Assembly: GCF_037975245.1 (NCBI RefSeq)
Contig: NC_092575.1
Location: 19,053,841-19,117,840, forward strand
Direction of reading: 5' to 3'
Source of the DNA: Apostichopus japonicus
Taxonomy: Eukaryota > Echinodermata > Holothuroidea > Aspidochirotida > Stichopodidae
Length of the DNA stretch: 64,000 nucleotides
The stretch's first letter is position 1, and every line of letters begins with the position of its first letter. Made by a program: the position numbers and the translations under genes. Positions 13,130 through 25,699 of the stretch are shown here, in pieces. Under the pieces are notes generated by a model, which worked only from the letters and a program-made list of their open reading frames with translations, searched no databases and had not been told where the DNA came from.

Positions 13130-15793
13130 GATAGTTACAGATAGTTTCAAAGCTAAATGATGATGATGATGTTGACTCCACAGTGCCATTGTCATTTTCT
13201 TACTTTGCCAACAACTGCTCTTTTGATTAACAAAATTTCCCCTTTTGTTTACGCAATTTTACGCAACTTTAGCGTAACTTCCTAAAAACGTTCCCACGGT
13301 CAATTAGTCCAATGTTTGGATAAGCAATTACTATAAATGCATTTTGACGTTATATTCTGCTTATGCTGGTTTAATTGATGCTTATTTTACTTCCTTAAAC
13401 CATTACTGTTTTGCAAAAGTTTAAAATTAGTCCTACTTGTTTTGCAAAGTTTAAAATTAGCCCTACTTAAAATGCTCATATGATATAATTACTATACGGA
13501 CATAGTTTCCCGGCATACTTTCGTCTGGTCGGATATCGGCATATATACATAAATCCTAATGAATTCAATGGGTCGGACATAATTGTCTGTGAGGATAGGA
13601 CAGAAATCATTGGAATGTGTGTCAGGCCGAACATAATTTTCCGGTAGATTAATGATCGGCTGAAAATTATCTACCACCCCCATCTCCACCTTATAAAACC
13701 AATAAAATAACAAATACACAAATCTATACAATAAAAGTCCGTGGAATTGTTGCACCCATTTTACTTTTATTATTAACCCTACTTCCAAGCACAGCAAATG
13801 TGAAAAAAAAGACTTAAGGTTAAATATTTCCTACAAAAAATGCATACATACAGACACCTACCCTCCGACCAGCAGAGGTCTCACTTTAAAAGTGAGAAAA
13901 AATATAATGAAGTAACAAATATTAGTTAATAAATCTTAGTTTGATTATGTGCAAATTAACTACAAAAAATATAGCATGGATAGCATGGCTGTGAAGAGCA
14001 CTTTGCAATAGTTACTCTTACAAATGATGATGATGACTGCAGGGATATTTTTAAACTCATGTGCAACATTCAAGGAGAATTCTTGTTATTGTTCGTTTTG
14101 AATTTTTTTTTGCTATGCATATTCAATGATGTTCTAACAATCAGTTTAGCCAAACATAAACATGATAAAAGTACAAAACAGTTGCCAAGTGTTACACCAG
14201 TTTACATTTCCATTTTTTGTTCTTCTTATTGCTCCTAATTTTCATGACAATTATTTTTCCTGTTTCTATTTTCTGTATTTTGATCATGCTTTTTATCTCC
14301 TATGTCTACAAACAATTTCATTGAAGAATTTTGGCAAGTTGTAAACTACAATTTTTTGGCTAATACAATTGATATTTTAATATTTTATAAATTCTAAGCA
14401 GTAGCTTTATTTTTGCTTTTTTGAAAAGTACAATACAGAAATGCAATCTATTTTCTTTTCTTTTTATGTGTGTGTTAACCATGACAACGGGTATAGTACT
14501 GAATTTGATCTATGTCATTTTTTCAAATTGATTTTTATCAATTTCTAACTAGACAATTGTTTGTTTTCTTGCTTTGTTCATTGAAGTAATATATTACATG
14601 GAAGGAAAACAAAAAGAAAGAAGGGAGGAGAAAAAAGAAATAATATTTCCGGCACAAAAACAGCTGACAGAAATGAACTTTACAAAGGGGACCGAAAGAC
14701 AGGACTCAGTTAGAAGCAAATATTTCCAGATCAAAGTAATAACATTTGTGGAATGGCTCCAGTAAATGGTTTACATGTATACAAATATCAGAACCCAAGA
14801 AAATATTTTTAAAAAAAGCTGTTTTGTCCTCAGAGGGGAACTTTAAAGTATTCTGGTGGTTTATTTTTCGATATTTTCGTTACAGTGCCTTCTGTTTTTA
14901 ACATCTGATGATTGCACTGAACTAAAAAAAACGTCTAACCAAAATTGGGCTCTCCTACTACTTTTCTTGAAGTTTGATCAAATGAAAAATAAAAAAAAGG
15001 ACAGAGTTTGTGCCAAATTTATAGTCTATTGTACGTAACGACGTAAGTATTAATTTATGCAAAACTTCTTCCGTGGGTGTATGAGTGCGTATGCGGTATT
15101 TTAAATTTGGATAAACATAAAGAGAAGGGAAGCAACAAAATAGGAAACAAAAATAGACTTTTAAATCTTTGCATGATATTTACAATGAAAGTGGTAAGGT
15201 TTTGCTAGCTATTGTATATGGTGCCTGCAGCTCAATTAAAAAGGTTTCATCGTTGTCAGTGAAAGCAGCTGATGGTTACAAACGTGTATTCCAGTGTGGA
15301 TGATAAGCTTTAAAGTTTGAAGTGGAATGGTCTATTCACTGCTAATATAGCCTCAATGAGAAACTCATGTATGGATTCGATTCTATACGAGGATAAACCG
15401 ACTAAACAAATACATGAAAGAGAAACTTGCACACTAATGTTGCCATTTCTTTCCACATCCCATAACATGGAATTAACTTTGCAAATTGAGTCTATTGTTC
15501 GCATTGATTCGAGAGATGGTATCATAAACGTATGAGAAGATGTGAGGGTCCATAGTATCGCAATACACAGACTACAGTATACATATCAGAGACAATTATA
15601 TTGTCCTACTCTTATTTGCAGAGAATCTACTTCATAAGAATAAATCAGAATTTGTCAAATTGATTTTTTTTTTTCTTGGTTTCTGTGATATGATCAATTT
15701 CTCTATTTTAAGAGAGCTGAAGGCACGGACAGACAAATAATACAGATAGCTCAGCTATATATTAATAAGTACAAGGCATTGGTGGTGGAAAAT

Positions 15794-18700
15794 TTAACAT
15801 TCATAATCCAAGATCTCCTGGAGGAGGGCCGGCAACTCCACGTAGGGCCAAGCGGTCCGAAACTCGTTAGCACTGTTCTTGAAGATGGTGGAGATGGTCC
15901 TGAGTTTGGTGACCTGGACCAAGAGCTTTGCGAACATCTGTTTGTTCTTCCAGTCTCGTCGGTCCACCTCTCTTTTCAAGCACTCCAGGATCTTGTCCTG
16001 CCTGTATTCCACCTTTCCATTCTCCGTCAGTCCCTGGCGATCTGTAAAAAATAAAACGACATAAAACAATCTTGTACCAATTCCATAAAATGCCACCGAT
16101 TGGGTAAAAGAGAAGGCATTGTTCCTATGTGAGATATACGTGAAGAGAAACGTTTTGCACACAAAAGTATCCATTTCAAAATCCGTACTAACCTGTGGCA
16201 GAGACAGACTACAGTGACTACCTCTATAATCCCTTGGCAAATACAGAGGATAATCTATATTGTATTGCATACGTCAAAACACTTTGCAAAACACTTTGCA
16301 AAATACTATGCAAAATACTACTATGCAAAATGGACACTATAGCTACATAAATTAAAAGATGTATACCACTTCTTGAACACTAAACTATCTTATTTGCAAC
16401 ATTTTATGTGAAACAACATTCCCTTAAAACTGCTCACAACTGCTCTACAAGTATCTGAAAAAAAGCTGCTCTCTGAAATATGACATTGGTTAAAATATAG
16501 AGTACAAACCTTGCTTTCAATTTTTAATTGCAAAAAAAAATTGAATGGGGGGGAGGGGGAAAACATCTAAATGTGTCGATGTGTGACAGATTCTTTCTTG
16601 TTGAAATTATTAGTATTTATGTGTCCGTTTGTTCACAGATATGACCACATGTATATTAACCTCGAATCGATTAAGAATGTGTAGGAGCTTTTACTTTCAC
16701 TAACACTGTACTAAAAAGTGATTATGTCAATCCAATGTAAGTTTGCACGGTAAAGTAAAGATCCTTACCCTCGCTGAAGAGGACCACAGCAGAGAACAAG
16801 GCAATCTCTTCCTTGATGAGTTGCAGGGCGTTGAAACTTTTTGCAAATTCGTAAATGGTCTCCCAGAGTTGTTGGTTGTGTCCGAACCAATGAAGCTGGC
16901 ACATGGGGAAGTTCTGGTCCGTGCCAAAGGTCATGTGATCATGACCTGCCAAAATGAGGGGAGCAGAGCGGATCAGCCACAGCTCAAAGAAACCAGTCTT
17001 GAGCAGAGTCATTTGGTCCACCTGAAAAGGAGAAATATGGTATCATTTATCTGTTTTCTTCCAAAAACATGAAGCTAAAATTATATAGACTTTGCTCCAT
17101 TTTAAGAAGAAGATCTTATGCTAAGTTTTTGTATTAGCAATTCACAACTTCTTGTTATATTCACTGTCCACAAGGGATGGTCAAGGTGGATTCATTAACC
17201 CTAGGTTAATCGGCTTAACTCATTTGTTTGATTGTTTCCTTTGCCTGTACCAGTGACAAGTCTAGAAATGGGAATGTACAAGATCTGTACATCCAGTTCT
17301 CTGTTTTGTGCAGTAAAAACTCTTATTGTTCTTTGAAGAGGACTAATAAGAGGCGAGGTTTATTGTAATGCGGGAAGCTCCCTTTCAGTCAGTTGGGTAG
17401 CACAACTGGGTAATAGATCGAAACAAGTAAACATTGAGCATTCACCTGCGATAGTTCACAGAAACCAGGCAAGTTCTTGCTGTACTGGACGACGCTCACC
17501 ACGGCTGGAGTAAGGACGTCGGCGAAGAAGGTCTTGACCGTGCAGACTTTGGAGTACATGTCGGTCATGTCCAGGGACTCTGTCAGCTGTGCAATGGTCA
17601 GATTTTGGACAGCCAAGACGGACAGGTCCACCTGAAGGTGATCGACTTGGGGATTGTGGACAAAGTTTTGCCGCATTTTCCACTGGAAAGAGAAAGGTGA
17701 GGAAAGTGAGATACTATCCAAACATTTTACACATTCCAAGTGGTGACACTGCAACCTCCTCTCCCATCCTCCCCCACCCCCCCACACCCCTCCCACCCAG
17801 ATTAAGTCTATCCATCCACCAGCATAACAGCACAACTAGAAAGAATCTGACTGTCTTTGAAGTGGAAAATTCCTCCCTAAGGAAATAGCTTAATATAAAA
17901 TGTCAGTTTCCATTGTTAATTGTTACAGATGTTAAATATTGCAAGAAAGTTTCTCTAAAGGTTAAATTCGACATGGCAAGTATCAGCACACCACCACATA
18001 TATGTAAACACTAAGATGTACTTAATTAGCCTTACATTTCTCTGTATACAAGAATCTATGCAAATATAACTAACGTCAGTGGCGTAGGAAGGTACTTTTG
18101 AGTGGGGGGGCTGAAGACTGATGGCCGGCCTGGGGGAGGGGTCTAAGGGGAATTATTTTGCATTTCCAGGTAGCCTCAGATGCAATTTGGTGCAATATAG
18201 CACACTTCAACACCCACTCCATTTCGTAAATAATTATGCATTTTCACCTGGCCTTAGATGCAATTTGGTGCTCCAAATGAGATTTTTTTCTCATTTGGAA
18301 ATGAAAAAGGGGTTTTCTGACTTGCGAAGGGGGGGGGCGCAGAATGATACTTCCGCCCCCCATATTTTTCACTGGCCCCCCCCGGTTCCTACGCCCTTGA
18401 CTAACGTCATCAAGAGAAATCTACTAATTCTACTAGCAGCTTGGTCATGTTTGGACAACACGAAATAATTTAACAGCGTCTTGCAATCTAGAGCAATCAT
18501 AATCACAAATTCGAATTATTCTATCACAGCTGTCTTGTGAATATTTCAAAGCAAAATAAAAGGATAAGACTTCATATCACACAGTTTTCTGTAAAACTTA
18601 GGGATGAAGTAACGATGAACAAAGTTTGTGTATGAATGGGATGACTTACATGAGCATGGGTAGCCGTGTCATTCACAGCCGATTCGTATGCCACCGACAC

Positions 18701-20266
18701 CTTCTGGATGAGAGCGTAGATCTCACGATCTTTGCGTTCTCTCTCGTTGATCTGCTCCTTGGTCTGGAGGCTCTGAATCTCGACCAGATTTTTCTGACGC
18801 TGGACCTTGGAGTAACGTCCGACTCTGACAGCTGATGGAGGGAGGAGCAAAAGAGATGAAAGTAAATAATAGAAAAACAACTGACCGAGCATAAAATGGG
18901 AGCGGGCACCTCCAGAGTCCAGAGTTTCGATGGAGGCGCACTGTCATATCGGTCCTATACTGTGCGTGTTATGTTCTGCTTTAAGTAACACAAAAGTAAC
19001 ACGATCGCTTGAGAGCGCTCACAAGCTGCGAACACACCCGATAAACTTGTATATAGACGCACAGGGTGATCCACTGACTCAATTGGTTCTCATGTTAGGT
19101 TCTCTTCACCACTCATGGTATTATGTATTTCATATATATGTATAACAGTATATTTATAGCAGTGTATCTACATTAATACATACAAATGTGTACACAGCAA
19201 TACTTACAGTGAATGGACATTCCAACAGCCAAACACTTTTGGTATCGACAAAAAGCACAGCGCCCTCGCGTAGATTTCACAATATCACACTTGCTGTTGC
19301 GTTGACACTGAACAATCAATGTCCTGTTGCCAATGCATCTCCTGAAAAAGCCCTGTAGACAAACAAGGATATACAATGTTATTCAAATCCATATAGTGGC
19401 CAATCTCATGGACAATATTCTAATTAGTTCTTAATTCACTCATACAAGTGCAATGTATGGTACAGCAATGAGAGGGATCACTGTAACAGCAGTTTGCGCC
19501 TCTTATATTAGAAATAATTAAGCTTAGGATATTTCAGGTATCCAACTTTCCACACCATTAATATGTTAGGGACTACATACTATGATCAAATACGATACCA
19601 GAGAACATGCAACTTAAAACACTACTACTTTTAATGTTAATTTTCAATCAAAGAGGCAAAGCATCCAAGAGGCCTCGGGATGCAACCCAGTTTTTCATCT
19701 TTGAACGGACCACAGTTTTCCCAAGATAGCTCGTTTTTCTTTATATTGAGCAGATGCCGAATGACGGCAATTACCGATAATATTAATGTGAAGTGCATGA
19801 TTAATCAGTGAAAGCACTGACTTATTCGGTATAAATTAAACAAGCTGCACCATGCAAATCAAGACAGAATTATAGCTAAGGCTGGAATGCTTACATATCG
19901 GCAACAGATATTTTCTACAAACTACGAAACTTTCCGATTTTGCAAATAAAGCAGCTTGATTTAATGATTTGCAATTATTGTCAATTAACTACTGTGAAAA
20001 GTTCTAAGAAAACAAATTTTGTTGTCAGGTAATCACAACAAAATAAAAGAGTTTCAGAAAATGATATGAACAATTTTCATGCCGTGCAAAGTGAGATTTT
20101 GTGATAATGTTTGTGATAAATACATACCTTGCATCCCTCGCATGAGGTCACTCCATAGTGAATGCCTGATGCTTCATCAGCACAGACCCTGCATACGGAG
20201 AGGATGGGACGAGGATGTTTGACCAGGGGCTTTGCAGCTTTCAGCACCATGGTTGCCATTGTTAAC
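15794..20266 (-). CDS. NR1-like orphan nuclear receptor, complete (6 coding exons)
   Basis: This is a ligand- or orphan-type nuclear transcription factor. Coding exons on the minus strand are 20259-20128, 19352-19208, 18831-18650, 17682-17446, 17021-16769 and 16041-15794; all join in phase to give 398 residues and a TAA stop. The A/B region is very short (about 22 residues). Zinc finger 1 uses C23, C26, C40 and C43 with P-box CEGCK/G; finger 2 uses C60, C66, C76 and C79. The C-terminal extension reads VRVGRYSK. The ligand-binding domain signature (YSKNLPGF then DQMTLLKTGFFELW) crosses the exon 4/5 junction. The protein ends PALLQEILDYEC, an AF-2 type helix 12 (LLQEIL). P-box and signature fit the NR1 group (Rev-erb/E75/ROR/PPAR-like), but the finger 1 stretch CRVCADEASG, with A for the usual G, and the CIGNRTL distal box match no member I recall. 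The first coding exon has an acceptor at 20267-20269, seven bases upstream of the ATG, so a non-coding 5' exon must exist upstream. Confidence 0.9.
18077..18399. mobile_element. Non-autonomous hAT element, family 1 (copy A)
   Basis: A 323-bp element inside nuclear receptor intron 3. Its ends are CAGTGGCGTAGGAA and the inverse of CAAGGGCGTAGGAA, with 8-bp duplication ACTAACGT at 18069-18076 and 18400-18407. Subterminal G runs are present. Very similar to copies B and C but with an internal deletion of about 45 bp. Confidence 0.9.
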
Positions 20267-20581
20267 CTGTGGAGGAATAAAAGACTTGAAGATGAAGAAA
20301 ATGTGGAATCTCAAGGGAAGAATTATAAGGAATTCCTTCTGTTATATGTAATGCCATATTCTTTGGAGCTGTTTTTCAAATTAAGCTATTTGAGAAAAAC
20401 TAATGGAGATGTACATATGTATATTGCAATATCATCATCCCAACAACTCAAAGTCTTCCTTTTAATTCCTGCGCAGATGGTTGAAGAAACCATGCTAATT
20501 GTGGGGATATACAGTAGCTGATGAACTCTTCCACACCACGGTACATTTCAATGGATATACAAATCATCATATCAAAAAACC

Positions 20582-20875
20582 CAGGCACGTAGCCAGGAAT
20601 TTACCTAGGGAGGGGCGAACGTGTAGGCAAACTATCAGAGCTGTAGATTCTGCATTGAAGCTATGAGCGTAGCGCCACCATGAGTTGGCGTGAAGTGTAC
20701 AAGAAACTTTTGGCTGAATATGCCTCCTAGATCGCTGGAAATGGCACTTCCCAGGCCTTGTAAGTTGCAACCAAGCTTGAAATTACTAGCGATATCATAA
20801 AAACATACAAAAAAATATGCTCAAGGCCCGGGGGGGCAGTCGCCCCCTTTCCCCCCCCCCCTTGGCTAAGCGCCT
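20582..20875. mobile_element. Non-autonomous hAT element, family 2 (copy E)
   Basis: A 294-bp relative of copy D in inverse orientation, with ends CAGGCACGTAGCCA and the inverse of CAGGCGCTTAGCCA. The flanking octamers (20574-20581 AAAAAACC and 20876-20883 AAACAACT) match at 6 of 8 positions, which suggests a decayed duplication. It lies just upstream of the nuclear receptor start exon. Confidence 0.8.
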
Positions 20876-20883
20876 GAAACAAC

Positions 20884-23800
20884 TCTAGTCTTTCCGTCAT
20901 AATTCCTACTCAGACGGTTGAAGGAACTGCGTAAGAGCAGTTAATGTCTCATTGCATGTTATACTCTTCTTTACAACACAGCTGTCTGCTCATTTACCAG
21001 AGTTACCACTCAAACAAATAGCTCAATGGAGTGTAAATGAGAATAAATCAACGACATTTAAATTCTTTTAAGAACTGGCATGACCTTGCAGACTCCCTGG
21101 CTTCCATCAAGTGTAATTACTGCCTCTGCCTCCTGAGAGGCAGACATTTTTTACTTCCTAAGTGCACAAGCAGCTTATCTTAATACAACAATGGTCACAA
21201 CTTTCAAGCAGTGGACACACACACACACAAAAGACCAAGAGAGCAAGTTTAGAGTTGACAGTAAAGCTTCATCATATAGCTTCTTTGTTGATGAAACTCT
21301 TGTATTATGAGAATAACAAAAGAGGGATATTCTACTACCATGAATCTCAACAGTAAGAAAACACTGATTGGTCAACTTAAGTGCATGGACATTCTTGAAA
21401 CTAAAATGACTTCAAATGAGGTGCTATTCAAGTTATAAGCAAATCTAAACCCTTTGCAGGTCACAAAGAAAATAAAAGATAGAAAAAACTATTACAATAA
21501 ATTAAATAAATTAAAAAGCAAATTATGCAAGCAGAACTGCACCTTTTTGTTAGTTCCTACATTGCACATTAAAGATAGAGTAAGCTAACTAGTTGTGTAA
21601 TCAGGATATCTGATTGCTTTTGCATGTTATGCATTCCGTCCATTCTCATAGAAAAGTAAATATTTAGGTTTAAACAATTCTTTGGTAGCCATGTTCCTTG
21701 CAAATTTGTGTCACAAATGGTTCACCAATAAACAGTTGTTGGGATCACATGATCTGTCTTTTTTTTACTAGAGCTGTTCTCAGTTGCCTTCAGTCGTCAA
21801 CGAACTGTGACTGTATTTGAGCCAAGAAACATTGCTATTAACATAAGCATGTGTCTTATAGTAATTTAAGCATTGAATTTGCTACCCTATCCAGAACTAA
21901 TTATCTCCAGCTTGTTATCAAGTGCTCATATGAATAAACAGTTAATGTGCGATCCTTGGAAGGTGATCCCGCAAAAATTGGAAAATTTGATCCAATTTAT
22001 GAACAAATATTGTACGTAATTGTAATGGCAATTGCAACAACTAAGAAAGACAGTGGTATAGGCACCTTTCATGCTGAAAATTTCAAACGAAAAACAAAAC
22101 AAGAAAATAAGGCCCAATCTATCTTAGAATCTTGCCAGTTTAAAGTCTAACTGTGCACAATACTGTACTTCACCACACTATTCACCATGTTGGCATTCAC
22201 ATAATTGTTATAATTCCCCAGTCAGTTTTCTGCTGTTCATTCACTTGTATGTCACAGCTAGACATGTATAAACACATACATAGTGTCCTCGAGCCCACAA
22301 GGATAAGAAATACCTCTCAGAAATTCAAAACATGTCTAGAAGTTAGCTAGTCGACCTAGCCTTATAAGTTATAATCTACTCCTGGGTATGCCAATTGAAG
22401 AATATACTACTACTATAGTACTACCCTTACTGGTACACAATGGTAACTAGTTTAGAGTATTAAAACGTTTCCAGTTTAGTGTTACATGGTAACTAACATT
22501 GCATTCACGTGCATGTTTCTTCGCACTAGGCCTACATACTATTGGTAATTAAAAATTGGGAACGTATGTGTGTACGTTAGTCTAATCCAAAGTTGTGTTA
22601 ATCTTACGTAACGACGTAACGTTGACCAGACAGTGGGCTACGTAAATTAGTATATACATAACACTGAGCTGGCTACCGTCTGCAGAGAGATCCCGAACAA
22701 CAAGGCACGGTTCTTCCTAGCACATTCCAATGGTTATATTGAACAATGTCTAAATTTCGTAATATACTGGAATAACTGGATCTGAGTAAACCTCCAGCTG
22801 GACTTCAGTAAGACTCATGCTGGTCTAGAATACGCAACAAACCTGCCTGGGTGTAGTGCGAACCTAAGACTAGTTCACCAAGTTGGGTATTACACAAGTT
22901 TCTTGGGGTAACAGAGGGCGCTATGCTTAAAACGTTTTCGAAAATAGATTTCTTTGGCAAGCCGACTTGTCTCCCTGGCCAACCACAATGATTCATTCAT
23001 CAGAGAAAAAGTAAGACGGCACTAAGGCCATTATTTTTAATTGTGTAAGCATAATATTTTATATAACTACGGACTCATTATTATATATGTTTTACCATAA
23101 TGGACTAGTTAGAAAAGTGAGCCTACATTGCCGTTACGCATTCGTTCGCGGTTTGAAGGTTGCAACTTTCTGCCAACGTTGAGTTACCGTCTACAACTGA
23201 AGAATATAGTATGGCTTTATTACAAGGAATCTCGAATTGCACAATCTTTAATCTCCGTTTTCGATTTCATAATTATGAGCGTTGTTGTAAACGTCGTAAT
23301 TTTTTCCATCTCGATATTATCAGAAGGTTACAACTAACTTCATCAACGATGATGGAGAACATTAACGTTGACATAATATAAAAAAATATAAAAAATACAA
23401 TGCAAAATTATGCCCAACATGTGTATAGCCTATCATGTAAATCTGAAAGTATGGTCACATAGCAACTAAGTTTTAGAGACTCGATATATTTCTCACGCAG
23501 TTGTGCAGATCTAAATCATTCATTAACGCACCAAAATTATTCTCCTAGTTGGCCTAATCTATATCTTTGTGATTGCCACCTAATATGAAACTATATTAAC
23601 CGTGGAAAACAAATCACAAATAAAAGTGAAAGACGGCCTGACGAAATGATGAGAACGAAACACACGGAGCAATTGCAACACTGACAGACAGCCTGACACG
23701 CATACATTCATTCCAAAATATAATACAGCCTACACTTCATTTTACCACAGTATCAAGTTGTTTCCCTTTTGCTGAGATGTCATATCCTACACCGTTATAT

Positions 23801-23980
23801 CTGTTATACGGGATTCCTTTCTCTATGAGTTTCAATAGTATACCAATATGCCGGGAACTTCATTTTTCATTGCGGCTTCCTGCTGAACTTACATGAGAGT
23901 TGCTGTCTTGGAAAGCCATTTAGAATCATTATCGGAACGGAATACACAGCTCTATTAAAAAGTCACCGGTATTATCCCCA
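20884..23980. other. Upstream region of the nuclear receptor gene, no gene seen
   Basis: The non-coding 5' exon implied by the acceptor at 20267 and its promoter must lie upstream, perhaps here, but I cannot place them. A (CA)n stretch of ten bases at 21219 and AT-rich unique sequence are the only structure seen. Confidence 0.4.
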
Positions 23981-24055
23981 AATATGCTAGAAAATCTAAT
24001 AATGGTCAGACATGCTCCAATTTTAACAGGCATTTTACTACCACCCTCATATTTT
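23981..24055 (-). repeat. Dispersed 75-bp repeat (one of five copies)
   Basis: The consensus runs GAGGGTGGTAGTAAAATG, then GACCATTATTTGA, then TCTAGCATATTT. Other copies are at 46181-46255 (+), 61665-61740 (-), and 5'-truncated at 170-222 (+) and 26046-26092 (+). Confidence 0.75.
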
Positions 24056-24274
24056 GTGTTTTCTTCAATGTTATATTTTAATGTATATTTATTTACACTC
24101 CTCAATGTCTGGAATAACTTGGAGATGATGATGTTGATGATATACAAGGAAAACACTTATGGAAACTTCTAGCAGATATTTAGCAAGCTAAAATTTGGGA
24201 CCATGACTGATGTACTTTAGGCTTAATTTGGAATGTCGTACTTAACATAACTTTTAAGTAAACAAAACCTTATA

Positions 24275-24306
24275 CACAAAATGTCACAAAATGTCACAAA
24301 ATGTCA
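24275..24306. repeat. Short tandem repeat, 11-bp unit, three copies
   Basis: CAAAATGTCA repeats in direct succession just before a T/C-rich stretch. Confidence 0.9.
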
Positions 24307-24749
24307 GGCAGTTAGAGGAAGTACAGTCGTCTATTCCCCCTTTTTTATACTGCTTTTTCAAATTGCCACCATGTAGGATCAGGCTTGTCACCCCCCCCCC
24401 CCCCAACCCCCACACCCATCCCATCACCGACTGACTTGAACATAATTCGAGTTCCTGTGGTTTCGGAAAGTATGTCAGTTGGTTTTTAACTGAAATCACT
24501 CGGGCTTAATGTGTTTGAAACTTGGAAAATGGAACTGGTAGTCTTAATCACGTAAAATGGTGACAATATGTCCAAATTAAAGATTTTTTGGCAGTCTTGC
24601 AAAATTATTCTAGGCCTGGGTATCTCTCTGTGCTGCTTTTTTTTTTCTCTACTCATTGAAAATCATTCAACTGCAGTTGGTTTTGATTGATCGCCGTATT
24701 GTAACATTCCATGTATATCATCTATACATAGAATATGTAAAAGTAAGAA

Positions 24750-24790
24750 GGCCTGACGTTTCGATCCTAGCAGGGTCTTCTTCAGGGGCT
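24750..24790 (-). ncRNA. Hammerhead-like motif in a Penelope-type tail fragment (copy 1)
   Basis: Minus strand reads AGCCC-CTGAAGA-A-GACCC-TGCTA-GGATC-GAAAC-GTC-AGGCC. CTGAAGA fits the hammerhead core CUGANGA and GAAA the second core. The flanking GCC/GGC can form stem I and GACCC/GGATC stem II (one mismatch). Stem III would be minimal (C-G plus A-U), as in Penelope-type ribozymes that act as dimers. An extra A lies between the core and stem II. Confidence 0.45.
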
Positions 24791-25117
24791 ATTGTTCTAT
24801 AAATAGAACACATATATAGAGTTCTTCACCCAACGATACGGTCTAACAGTTAGTCTACAACAATGGTGCCACCGTATCCTTGGCACTAAACAAGATGACT
24901 AATAATGTGTCCTTCCCTACAGTGGCCGTATGCCAAAAATCACGGTCGCTATACAGATCAGTATAGACATTATGAATAGGAACGTTTTCCTGTTTATACT
25001 TCTAAGAAGATCGATAACAGTACGTAGAATTCTAACTTAAATACAGAGAGCAGCCAGTTCGATCCATTCCTTTCAATGTCTGTTTATTCTGTTAAAGGAA
25101 CAAATAAGTTGCTACAT

Positions 25118-25184
25118 CAGTCGTCTGGTGGTTTGGTTTTCGTGCCCAGGTTCTTTCCTGGGCGACTTTTCCTTGGAAAAAAAG
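25118..25184 (+). mobile_element. Short tRNA-like SINE, 5'-truncated copy
   Basis: A 67-bp 3' portion of the same family (CAGTCGTCTGGTGG to GGGCGACTTTTCC) with an A-rich tail, flanked by direct repeat GTTGCTACAT (25108-25117, 25185-25194). Confidence 0.75.
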
Positions 25185-25392
25185 GTTGCTACATCTATAT
25201 TTCCTTGTAATGTAAACCCAAGAAGACATTGCAGTGTCCATCTAGATTCGGCCGCCCCTCTCTCATCCAGGCGCAAGCGGATAGCAGACTATATAACCGC
25301 CTCACCAGCGTTTGTGTATGTTTGTGTCTGTGTGTGCCGAAGTAAGGGGTAACAGGGAGGGAGAGGTGGACGGGATGGAGGGTTGGACCGAA

Positions 25393-25450
25393 GGAGAAGG
25401 GTGGAGGGAAGGAGAAGGGTGGAGGGAAGGAGAAGGGTGGAGGGAAGGAG
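25393..25450. repeat. Purine-rich tandem repeat, 18-bp unit, three copies
   Basis: GGAGAAGGGTGGAGGGAA repeats three times and is followed by a partial unit. Confidence 0.95.
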
Positions 25451-25699
25451 CCGGATGGTTGACGAGGACTCAAGGGGGAGAAAGAAGTGCATATAGTAAT
25501 TTACTTTATAATAATTGGATGTATTATCAATCCATTCACCGAACCAGAAAATGTAATTTTTTAATTGTAAACGCGTGATTATGGAATGTTGTTTTGAATG
25601 CAAAACATGTAAGGCAGTTAAAGGGAAACTAGGTAAACCATTTTTATTGACAGGGCTTTCTTTAGTTCTGCAAACACCAATGAATATATCATGCAAGGA

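Larger units (their letters stand above)
12000..15793. other. Intergenic DNA between NEK8 and the nuclear receptor gene
   Basis: It holds the presumed NEK8 promoter and 5' UTR (not resolvable by eye), the 12.5-kb tandem repeat, a TA microsatellite, a 14-base G run (12966-12980) and the nuclear receptor 3' UTR. Reading frames here are short and overlap on both strands. No gene is seen. Confidence 0.6.
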
